From Candidatus Scybalocola faecavium (GTDB taxonomy: Bacteria > Bacillota > Clostridia > Lachnospirales > Lachnospiraceae), in NCBI GenBank assembly GCA_018713145.1, contig DVFP01000031.1, positions 1-64,000 on the forward strand: 64,000 bases of DNA, in the 5' to 3' direction. The position numbers and the translations under genes were made by a program. The notes beneath the pieces were generated by a model. That model worked only from the letters and a program-made list of their open reading frames with translations. It was not told where the DNA came from and searched no databases. Shown here piece after piece: positions 8,765-17,497 of the stretch. Within the stretch, counting starts at the first letter, position 1; the number at the start of each line of letters is the position of its first letter.

Positions 8765-8804
8765 TTTAGATAAAACTGTAATATTTTACTAAAAACTAAA
8801 ATAA
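8765..8804. promoter_or_regulatory. Tandem operator sites, arabinan regulator motif
   Basis: Two copies of the motif TTTAGATAAAACTAAAATA lie 21 bp apart (8765-8783, 17/19 matches; 8786-8804, 16/19). The same motif occurs at 10005, 10024 and 14926. The pair ends 3 bp before the -35 of the GH43 promoter, a position suited to an activator. The proposed binder is the ArsR-type protein encoded at 15059; this is inference from motif co-occurrence. Confidence 0.6.
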
Positions 8805-8807
8805 AGG

Positions 8808-8836
8808 TTGACGCGGCAGCATTTAGGGTGTAATCT
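8808..8836 (+). promoter_or_regulatory. Promoter of the GH43 gene at 8881
   Basis: TTGACG (8808-8813) and TAATCT (8831-8836) are separated by 17 bp. The weak -10 and the tandem operators immediately upstream fit a regulated promoter. Confidence 0.55.
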
Positions 8837-8880
8837 GTAGCCAGGCAGTAACATTATTAAAAGATGAAAGGGGAAAAACG

Positions 8881-9870
8881 ATGAATCAGGCAGATTTCAG
8901 AAAGACCGAATATAATATACCATTTATTGAACAGAGGGCGGACCCTTATGTTTATCGCGCTGCCGACGGCACATATTATTTTACGGCGTCAGTGCCGGCA
9001 TATGACCGGATCGTCCTGCGCCATGCAGATACGATCTTAGGCCTTAAAGATGCCGAAGAAATCACTTTATGGTACAAGCACAGCGAAGGCCCTCAGAGTA
9101 TCCATATCTGGGCGCCGGAGATTCACTATATGGATGGCGGCTGGTATATTTATTACGCAGCCGGGGATAAGGATGATGTTTGGGAGATTCGGCCTTATGT
9201 TTTAAAATGTACAGGTGATGATCCCATGAAGGATAAATGGGAGGAAATGGGGCCGCTTTTGGCAGCGGATGATGATCCGTTTTCTTTTAAAGATTTTTCC
9301 TTAGATGCGACAGTCTTTGAAAACAAAGGGGAACGCTTTATTATATGGGCGGAGAAAACAGGTGTGGGTAAAAAAATCTCAAATCTGTATATTGGCAAAT
9401 TGGCAGCACCTAATAAGCTGGCTACAGTCCAGGTGCTTTTGACCACTCCGGATTATGATTGGGAGCGGATTGATTTTTGGGTAAACGAAGGACCGGCGAT
9501 CCTTAAGCACAACGGAAAGATTTTTATGACTTTTTCTGCCAGCGCGACCGGCGTTTCTTACTGTATGGGTATGCTTTATGCGGATGAGGATTCAGATCTG
9601 TTAGATCCTTTGTCCTGGACAAAGCTGCGCAATCCGGTATTTAAAACAGAAGAAGATCTGGGAATCTACGGACCGGGCCACAATTCCTTTGTAAAGGCTG
9701 AGGATGGTAAAACAGATCTTTGTGTTTATCATGCCCGTCAGTATGACGAGATCGTAGGCGATCCTCTGTATGATCCGAACCGCCACGCAATGGTTATGAG
9801 GATCACTTATGATGAAAAAGGATTTCCGGTATTTTCTGCCAAAGAGCCTTGGACAAAGATCTTAAAGTGA
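8881..9870 (+). CDS. GH43 exo-acting arabinosidase/xylosidase, cytosolic
   Basis: A single GH43 five-bladed propeller of 329 residues with no signal peptide. The expected catalytic triad can be placed: base D21 (RADPYVY), pKa-modulating D142 (SLDATV) and acid E203 (NEGPAI). The C-terminal GPGHNSFV and RHAMVMRITYDEKGFPVF segments are typical of the family. An exo-arabinofuranosidase on imported arabino-oligosaccharides is the likeliest role. The gene forms its own transcription unit, with GGGG-rich ribosome binding site AAAGGGG at 8869-8875, a regulated promoter with two operator copies, and a terminator at 9957-10004. Confidence 0.85.
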   Translation: MNQADFRKTEYNIPFIEQRADPYVYRAADGTYYFTASVPAYDRIVLRHADTILGLKDAEEITLWYKHSEGPQSIHIWAPEIHYMDGGWYIYYAAGDKDDVWEIRPYVLKCTGDDPMKDKWEEMGPLLAADDDPFSFKDFSLDATVFENKGERFIIWAEKTGVGKKISNLYIGKLAAPNKLATVQVLLTTPDYDWERIDFWVNEGPAILKHNGKIFMTFSASATGVSYCMGMLYADEDSDLLDPLSWTKLRNPVFKTEEDLGIYGPGHNSFVKAEDGKTDLCVYHARQYDEIVGDPLYDPNRHAMVMRITYDEKGFPVFSAKEPWTKILK

Positions 9871-9956
9871 TTTTTCTTTAAAATCCGGTCATTGGCCTGG
9901 AAAGTATGGCATCCGTGTTGTATGCCCATTTGTCGGGCAACTTATAAAATATAACA

Positions 9957-10004
9957 AAAAAGCAGGCTTTCTAACAGAAAAAAGTGTTTGAAAGCCTGCT
10001 TTAT
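9957..10004 (+). terminator. Terminator after the GH43 gene
   Basis: The stem pairs AAAGCAGGCTTTC (from about 9959) with GAAAGCCTGCTTT (to about 10002), followed by ATTTT. It lies 87 nt after the stop. Confidence 0.75.
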
Positions 10005-10042
10005 TTTAGATAAAACTAAAATATAAAGATAAATCTAAAATA
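10005..10042. promoter_or_regulatory. Tandem operator sites before the sugar ABC operon
   Basis: Copy 1 is TTTAGATAAAACTAAAATA at 10005-10023, which serves here as the reference form of the motif. Copy 2 at 10024-10042 matches 16/19 and follows without a gap. They lie upstream of both candidate promoters, so activation rather than occlusion is suggested. The binder is proposed to be the ArsR-type regulator. Confidence 0.6.
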
Positions 10043-10129
10043 CAATGTGAATTATGCATAAAAATAAGGCGTAAAATTTGAATATAATCACAAAAATGAC
10101 ATCCATTTTTAGAAAAACATAAAAAAGTA

Positions 10130-10158
10130 TTGTTTTATTTAAAATAGTATGCTATGAT
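10130..10158 (+). promoter_or_regulatory. Promoter of the sugar ABC operon
   Basis: TTGTTT (10130-10135) and TATGAT (10153-10158) are separated by 17 bp, about 68 bp before the SBP start. An alternative -10, TATAAT at 10083-10088, lacks a clear -35 and would suit an activator bound at 10005-10042. Confidence 0.5.
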
Positions 10159-10226
10159 GAGCGTGTCAAAAGAAATGAAGATACAGCATATTGACTGTAT
10201 CCAAAAAAGAAAAGGAGGAGACGGAG

Positions 10227-11651
10227 ATGAAAATAAAAAGATTTACAGCTCTCGGTCTTGTAACAGTTGTCACAGCATCCACAGCTTTGGCCGCCTGCGG
10301 CGGTGGCAGCGGAAGCGGTTCTGCAGATGGCAAAAAAACATTAAGTGTATTTTTGTATATGAATGAGCAGGAGCAGGAAATCTACAGAAATATGATTGAA
10401 GAGTTTAAGGAAGCTCATTCAGATACCATCGCGGATATTGATCTTCAGATCACAACTCAGGATGAGTACAGCACCACCCTGACCGGTATGATGACAGCTG
10501 GCGATCTTCCGGATGTTTTCTATGTAGGACCGGAATCTGTGAAAGATTTTGTTGATGCCGGATATATTGAAAACATTCAGCCTTATCTGGATGAATTAGG
10601 CGTAAGCACAGATGATTTTATGCAGGACATTTTAAGCAGTTACCGGTATGATGGTTCCAGCACTGGTTCCGGTGATCTGTATGCACTGCCAAAGGATGCT
10701 TCTGTATTTGCCTACGCATACAACAAGGATCTTTTTGATGCGGCTGGACTGGAATATCCGGATCCTGAAAATCCATACACTTATGACGAATTTGTAGAAG
10801 TTTGCCAGAAATTAACACAGGATACAAACGGCGATGGAGAAATCGACCAGTGGGGCTGCGGTATGGCAAATATTTACATGCTTTATCAGTTTGTATGGTC
10901 TAACGGCGCAAGCTTCTTATCCGATGATTACCGTACAGTAACGATTGATACACCGGAATTTAAGGATGCCCTCCAGAAGTATGTTGATCTTACCTTAAAA
11001 TATAAAGTAACACCTACAGTAGAGCAGGATGCTTCCCTTGGTGTATATCAGAGATGGCTGGCAGGACAGCAGGCCTTCTATGCATGTGGTACATGGGATG
11101 TGGCTGCATTTATGGATGATGAAACATTCCCGTATAACTGGGATCTGTGCGCATATCCTACATTATCTACAGGTAAGACGGTAACATGGCTTGGTACCGT
11201 AGGCTACTGCGTATCTGCTACAAGCGAAAACAAGCAGGAAGCTGTTGAACTGATCAATTACCTGAGCGCTGATGCTGACGGACAGAGAGAAGTTTCCGGT
11301 ATCGCTACAGGCGAGTCTATCCAGATTCCTAACCTGGTATCCATGGCTGAAGGTGAATTTAAGGATGCTGTTGCAGATGGCACAGTAAACTATCCGTCTA
11401 ACGTAGATGTTATCTTCAATTACATGAACGGTACAGACATTTATGAAGGAAGATTCCAGGAAGGTACATATACACCCAACTCTGAGTGGCTGGATCTGTT
11501 CTTCTCCGGTCTTGATAATGTTAAGAACGGTTCTATGACAGTGGATGATTATATTGCTGATGTGCTTCCGGATATGCAGGATTCTCTGGATCAGGCATGG
11601 GCAGATGCAGATGCCAATGCTGCTGCAACTGCTGACAGCGCAGCAGAATAA
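10227..11651 (+). CDS. Sugar ABC transporter substrate-binding lipoprotein
   Basis: The 474-residue protein is a CUT1-type (family 1) extracellular solute-binding protein. The signal peptide ends in a lipobox LAAC with lipidated C24, followed by a Gly/Ser linker. The mature part shows the two-lobed binding-protein pattern (FKEAHSDTIADIDLQI, GDLPDVFYVG, GLEYPDPENPYTYDEFVEVCQKL), with a DTNGDGEIDQWG calcium-loop-like segment. It should capture a sugar, probably an arabino-oligosaccharide, at the outer face of the membrane. Start 10227 has AAAGGAGGAGACGGAG upstream; a longer frame from a TTG at 10191 is not needed. The C-terminus is Ala/Asp-rich. Two permease genes follow, 33 and 12 bp apart. 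Confidence 0.92.
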   Translation: MKIKRFTALGLVTVVTASTALAACGGGSGSGSADGKKTLSVFLYMNEQEQEIYRNMIEEFKEAHSDTIADIDLQITTQDEYSTTLTGMMTAGDLPDVFYVGPESVKDFVDAGYIENIQPYLDELGVSTDDFMQDILSSYRYDGSSTGSGDLYALPKDASVFAYAYNKDLFDAAGLEYPDPENPYTYDEFVEVCQKLTQDTNGDGEIDQWGCGMANIYMLYQFVWSNGASFLSDDYRTVTIDTPEFKDALQKYVDLTLKYKVTPTVEQDASLGVYQRWLAGQQAFYACGTWDVAAFMDDETFPYNWDLCAYPTLSTGKTVTWLGTVGYCVSATSENKQEAVELINYLSADADGQREVSGIATGESIQIPNLVSMAEGEFKDAVADGTVNYPSNVDVIFNYMNGTDIYEGRFQEGTYTPNSEWLDLFFSGLDNVKNGSMTVDDYIADVLPDMQDSLDQAWADADANAAATADSAAE

Positions 11652-11684
11652 TTAAAAGAAATTTTCGGGTGGAGGTGAGAAAGT

Positions 11685-12611
11685 ATGAGTGGAGCAGATG
11701 CAAAGCCGGTAAAAAGAAAAATGAGTAAGGCTGAGCGCAGGGAACATTATTGGGGGCTCACATTTGTGGCTCCCCCGTTCATCGGCTTCCTGATCTTTAT
11801 GGCATTTCCCATTGTGTTTGCCTTTGTAGCCAGCTTAACGCGGTGGAATGGTATTAATAACATGATGGATAACTTTGTAGGTTTTCAAAACTACATTGAA
11901 TTGCTGCAGGATGAACGTTTCTGGAAAGTGCTTTTAAACACAGTGATCTACATGATCGGTATTCCTCTGGGCATGATCCTGGGACTGATTATTGCAGTGG
12001 GTATGAACCGTAAGATCAAAGGTATTAAGATTTTAAGGACCCTGTATTATATCCCTGTCATTTCATCCCTGGTTGCTGTAGCGATCCTGTGGATGTGGGT
12101 ATTTAACTATGATTACGGCCTTTTAAATAGTATTATCCGGCTGATCACCGGTCAGCACGGACCAAACTGGCTTGGGGATGAGTTCTGGGTAAAGGTGTCC
12201 ATGATCATCTTTATGACATGGAAGGGCCTTGGTACATCCATCATACTTTACTTGTCCGGCCTTCAAAGTATTCCAAGAGATTACTATGAAGCGGCAAGAA
12301 TTGACGGCGCAAGCGGCTGGAATTTATTCAGACACATCACTATCCCTCTTGTGTCCCCGGTAACTTTTTACTTGCTGATCACTGGTCTGATCGGCGGCTT
12401 CCAGGTATTTGTTGAAGTCCTTGTTATGGTTCCCAATGGCGGTCTTAATTACAGTGCAGCCACTGTGGTATTCTACTTATACAACCAGGCCTTTGACAAC
12501 CGCCAGATGGGTTATGGCTCAGCGATGGCGTTCCTGCTGGCAATCATTATCTTTATCATTACGGCCATTAACTTTAAGGGCCAGGATAAATGGGTTAAAA
12601 CAGTAGATTAA
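11685..12611 (+). CDS. Sugar ABC transporter permease (MalF-like)
   Basis: A 308-residue membrane protein with six predicted helices and the binding-protein-dependent transport permease motif around residues 200-220 (YYEAARIDGASGWNLFRHITIPLVSP), the EAA loop that docks on the ATPase. It pairs with the next permease to form the membrane channel. GGAGGTGAGA precedes the ATG. The operon encodes no ATP-binding subunit, so a shared MsmX-type ATPase encoded elsewhere is presumably used. Confidence 0.92.
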   Translation: MSGADAKPVKRKMSKAERREHYWGLTFVAPPFIGFLIFMAFPIVFAFVASLTRWNGINNMMDNFVGFQNYIELLQDERFWKVLLNTVIYMIGIPLGMILGLIIAVGMNRKIKGIKILRTLYYIPVISSLVAVAILWMWVFNYDYGLLNSIIRLITGQHGPNWLGDEFWVKVSMIIFMTWKGLGTSIILYLSGLQSIPRDYYEAARIDGASGWNLFRHITIPLVSPVTFYLLITGLIGGFQVFVEVLVMVPNGGLNYSAATVVFYLYNQAFDNRQMGYGSAMAFLLAIIIFIITAINFKGQDKWVKTVD

Positions 12612-12623
12612 GGAGGTGGGAAT

Positions 12624-13493
12624 ATGGCAAAAAATACAGAAAGAACAGCAGAGGTTAAGTCTAAAAAGGCAAAGACCATTGATGTGATTGTTTTTATCGC
12701 CCTGGCGTTGGGTGCTGTGATCATGGTATTCCCACTGATCTACATGGTTTTAAGCTCATTTATGACAAAGAATCAGATCTTATCGGCAAACTTCAGTTTG
12801 ATCCCGGATCCGTGGCGGTTCGGAAAATACTCAGAAGTGCTCCAGCGTCCGGAGTTTTTGAGAGGTCTGCGCAACACATTGATCGTAGCGATCCCTGTAT
12901 TGGTCATTGGCGGTTTTACTTCCTCCCTGGCTGCATTCTCTTTCAGTAAGCTGCGTGTAAAAGGTAAAAACGGCATTTTCCTTGGGTTGTTGGCAACAAT
13001 GATGATCCCCTTTGCTGTTGTTATGATTCCTCAGTACGTTATGTTTACAAAAATGGGATGGACCAACAGCCTGCTGCCTTTGATCATTCCCGGCTTGTTT
13101 GGTAATGTGAGTATGATCTTTTTCCTGCGCCAGAACCTGTCCAGTATTCCGACAGCTTTGGTAGAGGCGGCCAAGATCGACGGATGCGGCTACTTTAAAA
13201 TGTATTACAGCATTTTCCTGCCGCTGATGAAAGGGGCCTTAATGACCCAGTTGATCCTTTGGTTTATGGGTATCTGGAATGACTATCTGGCACCGACCAT
13301 CTTTATTCAGAATGAAGAGTGGTTTACACTGCAGGTCGTGATCCGATCCTTTAACTCTTACTATGCGGTGAACAGTGATTATCCTCTCATTATGGCGGCT
13401 TCTGTGCTGTCCATACTACCGACGCTGCTTTTGTTCTTCTTCTTCCAGAGATACATTATTGAATCTATGGCGATCTCCGGAGTCAAAGGCTGA
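12624..13493 (+). CDS. Sugar ABC transporter permease (MalG-like)
   Basis: A 289-residue, six-helix permease of the CarB/MalG type. The EAA motif is LVEAAKIDGCGYFKMYYSIFLP, near residues 180-200, and the C-terminal FFFFQRYIIESMAISGVKG is characteristic of MalG-like partners. AAGGAGGTGG lies 6 bp before the start, and the gene follows its partner by 12 bp. It is the last gene of the importer operon; a terminator follows at 13511. Confidence 0.92.
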   Translation: MAKNTERTAEVKSKKAKTIDVIVFIALALGAVIMVFPLIYMVLSSFMTKNQILSANFSLIPDPWRFGKYSEVLQRPEFLRGLRNTLIVAIPVLVIGGFTSSLAAFSFSKLRVKGKNGIFLGLLATMMIPFAVVMIPQYVMFTKMGWTNSLLPLIIPGLFGNVSMIFFLRQNLSSIPTALVEAAKIDGCGYFKMYYSIFLPLMKGALMTQLILWFMGIWNDYLAPTIFIQNEEWFTLQVVIRSFNSYYAVNSDYPLIMAASVLSILPTLLLFFFFQRYIIESMAISGVKG

Positions 13494-13510
13494 TGTCCTC
13501 CAGGCAGTTA

Positions 13511-13547
13511 CAAAATAAGACATGTATTTTGTAACTGCCTTTTTTTA
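13511..13547 (+). terminator. Terminator of the ABC operon
   Basis: The stem pairs AGGCAGTTACAAAATA with TATTTTGTAACTGCCT and is followed by a run of T. It ends the importer operon, so the next GH43 gene needs its own promoter or read-through. Confidence 0.85.
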
Positions 13548-13604
13548 AAGGCATTATAAGGACTTAAAAGTCAAATCACTTAAGCATCGTACAGGAGGCA
13601 CATG

Positions 13605-14930
13605 ATGACGGAAACATTACTGCTTAATGATTACAACATCCGCACCAATCCCCGGGCGGGAGCTCATGATCCATCGATGATGTATGACCCGGTCTCGAAA
13701 AAATATTATTCGTATTGTACGGATGTTTACGGACCTCCCCTGGGGCTTGAGGATAAGATCGGTATCCCTGTGCGCAGCTCCGGGGATCTGGTACATTTTA
13801 AATATGAAGGAACTGTTCTTTCGGAAAATGCTGTTGAACAGGCCAGGGATAACGGGCCATACCCGAAAACCGTAAATTTTTGGGCGCCGTTTACCGAATA
13901 TGTTCACGGGGAATACCGGATGTATTATTCAGCTACCCGGGCGTTTGGAAGCTGGGAGTCAAAAATCTGGCTGGCTGTGTCCAGGGATCCTCTGGGACCT
14001 TTTGAAAACCGGGGAGTAGTAGCGGATAGCTGGGGGACGGAAATGACCAGTCCCAATGCGATCGACCCTCATGTTTTCAGAGCAGAGGGGAAATGCTGGC
14101 TGGTATATGGTTCCTTTTTCGGCGGAATTTATATCAAGGCTCTGGATGATGAGACCGGACTGAGTCTGGAAGATCCTAAAAAACCTGGGATATGTATTTC
14201 CAGAAGAAACCCATATCCGGTCATTGACGGACCGGAGGGCGGTGCAGTGACTTTTGTCCCGGAGACAGGATATTATTATCTTTTTCAGTCCTATGGCTGG
14301 CTGGGAGATACCTATGATATACGGGTGGGGAGGAGCTTGTCGCCTGAAGGGCCTTATGTGGACCGGCTCGGAAAGAGTCTGATTGAATTGTCTATGGGAC
14401 AAAAGCTGGCGGGCAGCTATTGCTTTACCGCATCAGCTCCGGAACATGGAAATGATGTGGACGGGTGGCGCTGGGACGGATTCAGAGGCCCGGGCCACGG
14501 CGTTCCTTTTTATGATCCGGTAAGGAAACAGTGGTTTTTTGTCCATCATATCCGGGACGGAGCAAAAGTAAACCGTTCTATTGAAAAGGATGGCAGGCAA
14601 AGTTTTAAACGCCATTATCTTATGGTCCGCCCTATGTTTTTTAAAGAAGGATGGCCGGTTCTGGGTCCGGAACCTTATGGAGGAGAGTCTTTAGAGCCTG
14701 TTCCCCTGACCGATGGGGCAGGCACATGGGAAATGATTTTTTTTGACCCGTCTGACAATTCCCGGCAGCGCTCCCATACCTGCCGCCTGTCCCTGGACAG
14801 CCCGTACCTTACCCACGGATGTATGTACATATGCAGTGATTTTGAAAATCATAGAAAAACCATGGCCCTAACCGGAATCACTCATTCCGGTGTTGCATAT
14901 TGGGGGAAATTCATGTATAGTAATTTTTAG
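13605..14930 (+). CDS. GH43 endo-arabinanase-like protein, cytosolic
   Basis: The 441-residue protein has a GH43 propeller with candidate triad D22 (GAHDPSM), D154 (AIDPHVF) and E211 (GPEGGAV), plus a C-terminal extension of about 90 residues like the small beta-barrel found in AbnB-type endo-1,5-alpha-L-arabinanases. It shares both domains with the lipoprotein at 16017 but lacks a signal peptide, so it probably trims longer imported oligosaccharides. Two adjacent ATGs exist (13602, 13605); AGGAGG at 13593-13598 is better spaced for 13605. The stop codon overlaps the regulator-motif site at 14926. Confidence 0.8.
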   Translation: MTETLLLNDYNIRTNPRAGAHDPSMMYDPVSKKYYSYCTDVYGPPLGLEDKIGIPVRSSGDLVHFKYEGTVLSENAVEQARDNGPYPKTVNFWAPFTEYVHGEYRMYYSATRAFGSWESKIWLAVSRDPLGPFENRGVVADSWGTEMTSPNAIDPHVFRAEGKCWLVYGSFFGGIYIKALDDETGLSLEDPKKPGICISRRNPYPVIDGPEGGAVTFVPETGYYYLFQSYGWLGDTYDIRVGRSLSPEGPYVDRLGKSLIELSMGQKLAGSYCFTASAPEHGNDVDGWRWDGFRGPGHGVPFYDPVRKQWFFVHHIRDGAKVNRSIEKDGRQSFKRHYLMVRPMFFKEGWPVLGPEPYGGESLEPVPLTDGAGTWEMIFFDPSDNSRQRSHTCRLSLDSPYLTHGCMYICSDFENHRKTMALTGITHSGVAYWGKFMYSNF

Positions 14931-14944
14931 ATAAATCTAAAATA
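14926..14944. promoter_or_regulatory. Operator upstream of the ArsR-type regulator gene
   Basis: TTTAGATAAATCTAAAATA contains a perfect 7-2-7 palindrome (TTTAGAT-AA-ATCTAAA). It overlaps the GH43 stop codon and lies 115 bp before the regulator start, which suggests autoregulation. It is the most symmetrical copy of the motif in the window. Confidence 0.6.
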
Positions 14945-14954
14945 TTATGCTCCA

Positions 14955-15037
14955 AGTTCAGCCAGTGGCATGGCTGAACTGCTGCAACTCCATGCGACAT
15001 CTGTGCTACAGGCGTTGCACCATGCTGGCATGGCAAC
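14955..15037 (+). promoter_or_regulatory. Two leader hairpins before the regulator gene
   Basis: The first is a perfect 9-bp stem (AGTTCAGCC 14955-14963, GGCTGAACT 14972-14980). The second pairs CCATGC (15020-15025) with GCATGG (15028-15033), extended by GTTG/CAAC. Neither ends in a T-run. The first could be a weak terminator of the upstream gene or an RNA leader element. Confidence 0.4.
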
Positions 15038-15058
15038 AAGAAAGGGGAAGGGGATCAA

Positions 15059-15979
15059 ATGCTGCATATTAAAAATTTAGATGACGGACTGGAAGTTTTT
15101 AAGGCTCTTGGTTCGGAACTTCGGATCAATGTTATAAAACTTCTTTTGGAAAATGGTGAAATGAACATGAACGAGCTGGCTTCAAACCTGGGGATCACCA
15201 ACGGCGCCATGACAAGCCATATAAAAAAGCTGGAGCAGGCCGGTATTGTCCAGGTGCTGACAGAGCATGGCGGACATGGCAATCAAAAACTGTGCCGTGT
15301 TGGGGTTGACAAGGTGCTTGTGGAAATTGAAGCCGATGAAACTGAAAATGAAAAGAATATCTACAATACAGAGTTGCAGATCGGTCACTATTCGGATTAT
15401 AATGTTTATCCTACCTGCGGACTGGCAACGGCAAAGGCTTTGGTGGGGGAAGTGGATGACCCGAGATATTTTGCCCATCCCGACCGGATCAACGCGGGGA
15501 TCCTTTGGTTTTCCAGGGGATATATTGAGTATATTATCCCAAATCTTTTGCCCAGCGCAACAAAGATCGATCAGATCACTCTGTCTCTGGAAATCAGCTC
15601 AGAGGCACCGGGGGTCAACAGCGACTGGCCTTCAGATATTTCTTTTATCCTTAATGATGTAAAGATCGGCACCTGGACAAGCCCGGGAGATTACGGGGAT
15701 GTGCGGGGGATCTTCACACCGGACTGGTGGTTTCCTAACTGGAATCAGTACGGCCTGTTAAAAATGATCGTAATTAACCGTAAAGGGACATTTGTGGATG
15801 GCCTGAAGATTTCCGATGTGAATATTTACCAGTTCAACCTGGATTATAAAAGTACGATCCGTTTTCGCTTTGAAGTGGCAGATGATGCGGAAAATGTGGG
15901 CGGTCTGACAATTTTCGGAAGCAGCTTCGGCAATTATAATCAGGGAATTAAAGTGCGGATTTCCTACAGCCCTATGTGA
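15059..15979 (+). CDS. ArsR-type regulator with C-terminal sensing domain
   Basis: The 306-residue protein begins with a winged helix of the ArsR type (residues about 8-90: LGSELRINVIKLLLENGEMNMNELASNLGITNGAMTSHIKKLEQAGIVQV). A 210-residue, beta-rich domain with many aromatic residues follows (DWPSDISFILNDVKIGTWTSPGDYGD...PDWWFPNWNQYG) and resembles a carbohydrate-binding sandwich. It lacks the metal-binding Cys/His sets of classic ArsR sensors, so a sugar ligand is plausible. Its place inside the arabinan locus and the shared palindrome at its own promoter, the ABC operon and a GH43 gene suggest it is the local regulator. The ATG follows a G-rich AAGGGGAAGGGG ribosome binding site. Confidence 0.75.
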   Translation: MLHIKNLDDGLEVFKALGSELRINVIKLLLENGEMNMNELASNLGITNGAMTSHIKKLEQAGIVQVLTEHGGHGNQKLCRVGVDKVLVEIEADETENEKNIYNTELQIGHYSDYNVYPTCGLATAKALVGEVDDPRYFAHPDRINAGILWFSRGYIEYIIPNLLPSATKIDQITLSLEISSEAPGVNSDWPSDISFILNDVKIGTWTSPGDYGDVRGIFTPDWWFPNWNQYGLLKMIVINRKGTFVDGLKISDVNIYQFNLDYKSTIRFRFEVADDAENVGGLTIFGSSFGNYNQGIKVRISYSPM

Positions 15980-16016
15980 TGATACCAGTGTCAAGGTGCG
16001 GATGAGGAGGGCATCT

Positions 16017-17483
16017 ATGGTCAATAAAAAATGCCTTATGGCAATATTGGCAGTTATGTGTGTATCTGTGTCCGGCTGCGGACAAAAAGAAAAGCTTACA
16101 GCAGATACGCCGGTAGAAAAAGAATTTCAGGAGGTTTCAGTCCATGACCCGGCGATTGTCCAGGGGGAGGATGGGGATTACTATATTTTCGGTTCCCATC
16201 TTGCCGTGGCTAAAACAAGTGACCTGATGAACTGGGAGTATGTAAACCAGGGCGTGAAAAATGAAAATGATGTGATCCCGGATGTTTATTTCCAGATGGA
16301 GGAGGCCTTTGAATGGTCTCACAGCAATACCTTCTGGGCTCCGGATGTGATCCGGCTGAACGACGGCACCTTTAAAATGTATTACTGCAACTGCCAGGGA
16401 GATACCCCGGTATCCTGCCTGGGAATCGCCACATCAGACTCGGTGGCCGGCCCTTATACAAATGAAGGGATACTGTTAAAATCCGGCATGGGTGCCGATG
16501 AGGAGGACGAAGATGGAAACCTGTATCAGGCTACAGTAGATCCTAATGCAGTGGACCCGGTAGTATTTTATGACAAAGAAGGCCGGCTGTGGATGATCTA
16601 TGGGTCTTATTCCGGAGGCATTTTTGTTAAAGAACTGGATGCCGAAACCGGTGAGCCTTTAGAGGGCGGTTATGGAACAAAGCTTTTAGGGGGCAATCAT
16701 CTTCGCATTGAAGCTCCCTATGTGATCTATAATCCGGACACGGATTATTATTACATGTTCCTGTCCTTTGGCGGCCTGGATTCTGATGGAGGCTACAATA
16801 TCCGTGTATGCCGTTCTGAAAATCCCGACGGCCCTTATGTAGATTCCATGGGCCAGGAAATGACTGACTGTAAAGGCCCTGCCGGCAGTACATTCAGTGA
16901 TGCCACGGCGGCTCTTTACGGGACAAAGCTTATGGGAAGCTATAAGTTTACCTGGAAGGAAGGGGAAGAAGGAGAAAACCGCAAAGGCTATCTTTCTCCC
17001 GGACATAATTCCTGTTTGTATCAGGAAGAAACTGGAAAGTATTTCATTATTTACCACACCCGTTTTGAAAACAGCGGAGAGGAACATCAGGTGAGAGTCC
17101 ATCAAATGTTTTTTAACGAGGACGGCTGGCCGGTGATCGCTCCTTACCGGTATACAGAGGAAACTTTGGCGCCGGTAACGGCGGAGGATGTTTCCGGAAC
17201 TTATAAGTATATTAATCATGGACGGGATATTAATGCGGAAATGAATGAATCCCAGGAAATCGTCTTAAAATCAGACGGTTCGGTAACAGGGGCGGCAGAA
17301 GGCTCCTGGAGTTTAAGCGGCGATTATAATGTAACGCTGACCATTGACGATAAAGAATATAAAGGCGTGTTCTTAAAGCAGTGGGATGAGGATGGCAAAA
17401 AGTATGTGATGACCTTTACTGCCCTGTGCAGTGAAAATGGCGTTGCCGTATGGGGCAGCGGACTTGATGCGATTGAAGAGTAA
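16017..17483 (+). CDS. Surface GH43 endo-alpha-1,5-L-arabinanase lipoprotein
   Basis: A signal peptide with lipobox VSGC (lipidated C21) precedes a GH43 propeller with candidate triad D44 (VHDPAIV), D180 (AVDPVVF) and E232 (IEAPYV). The C-terminal 90 or so residues form a small beta-barrel ([12 protein letters not shown]...GVAVWGSGL), as in AbnB-type endo-arabinanases. This is the only glycosidase here with an export signal and is the likely first step: cutting arabinan at the cell surface to feed the ABC importer. Start 16017 has GAGGAGG 7 nt upstream; the longer frame from 15996 has none. It lies 37 bp after the regulator and 14 bp before the GH51 gene, so these are probably co-transcribed. 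Confidence 0.88.
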   Translation: MVNKKCLMAILAVMCVSVSGCGQKEKLTADTPVEKEFQEVSVHDPAIVQGEDGDYYIFGSHLAVAKTSDLMNWEYVNQGVKNENDVIPDVYFQMEEAFEWSHSNTFWAPDVIRLNDGTFKMYYCNCQGDTPVSCLGIATSDSVAGPYTNEGILLKSGMGADEEDEDGNLYQATVDPNAVDPVVFYDKEGRLWMIYGSYSGGIFVKELDAETGEPLEGGYGTKLLGGNHLRIEAPYVIYNPDTDYYYMFLSFGGLDSDGGYNIRVCRSENPDGPYVDSMGQEMTDCKGPAGSTFSDATAALYGTKLMGSYKFTWKEGEEGENRKGYLSPGHNSCLYQEETGKYFIIYHTRFENSGEEHQVRVHQMFFNEDGWPVIAPYRYTEETLAPVTAEDVSGTYKYINHGRDINAEMNESQEIVLKSDGSVTGAAEGSWSLSGDYNVTLTIDDKEYKGVFLKQWDEDGKKYVMTFTALCSENGVAVWGSGLDAIEE

Positions 17484-17497
17484 ATAAAGGAGACAAG

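Larger units (their letters stand above)
9871..10226. other. Regulatory intergenic region before the ABC importer
   Basis: This 356-bp gap contains no gene. It holds, in order, the terminator of the upstream gene, two operator-motif copies (10005-10042), an AT-rich tract with a TATAAT at 10083-10088, a second promoter at 10130-10158 and the ribosome binding site of the SBP gene. Confidence 0.7.
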
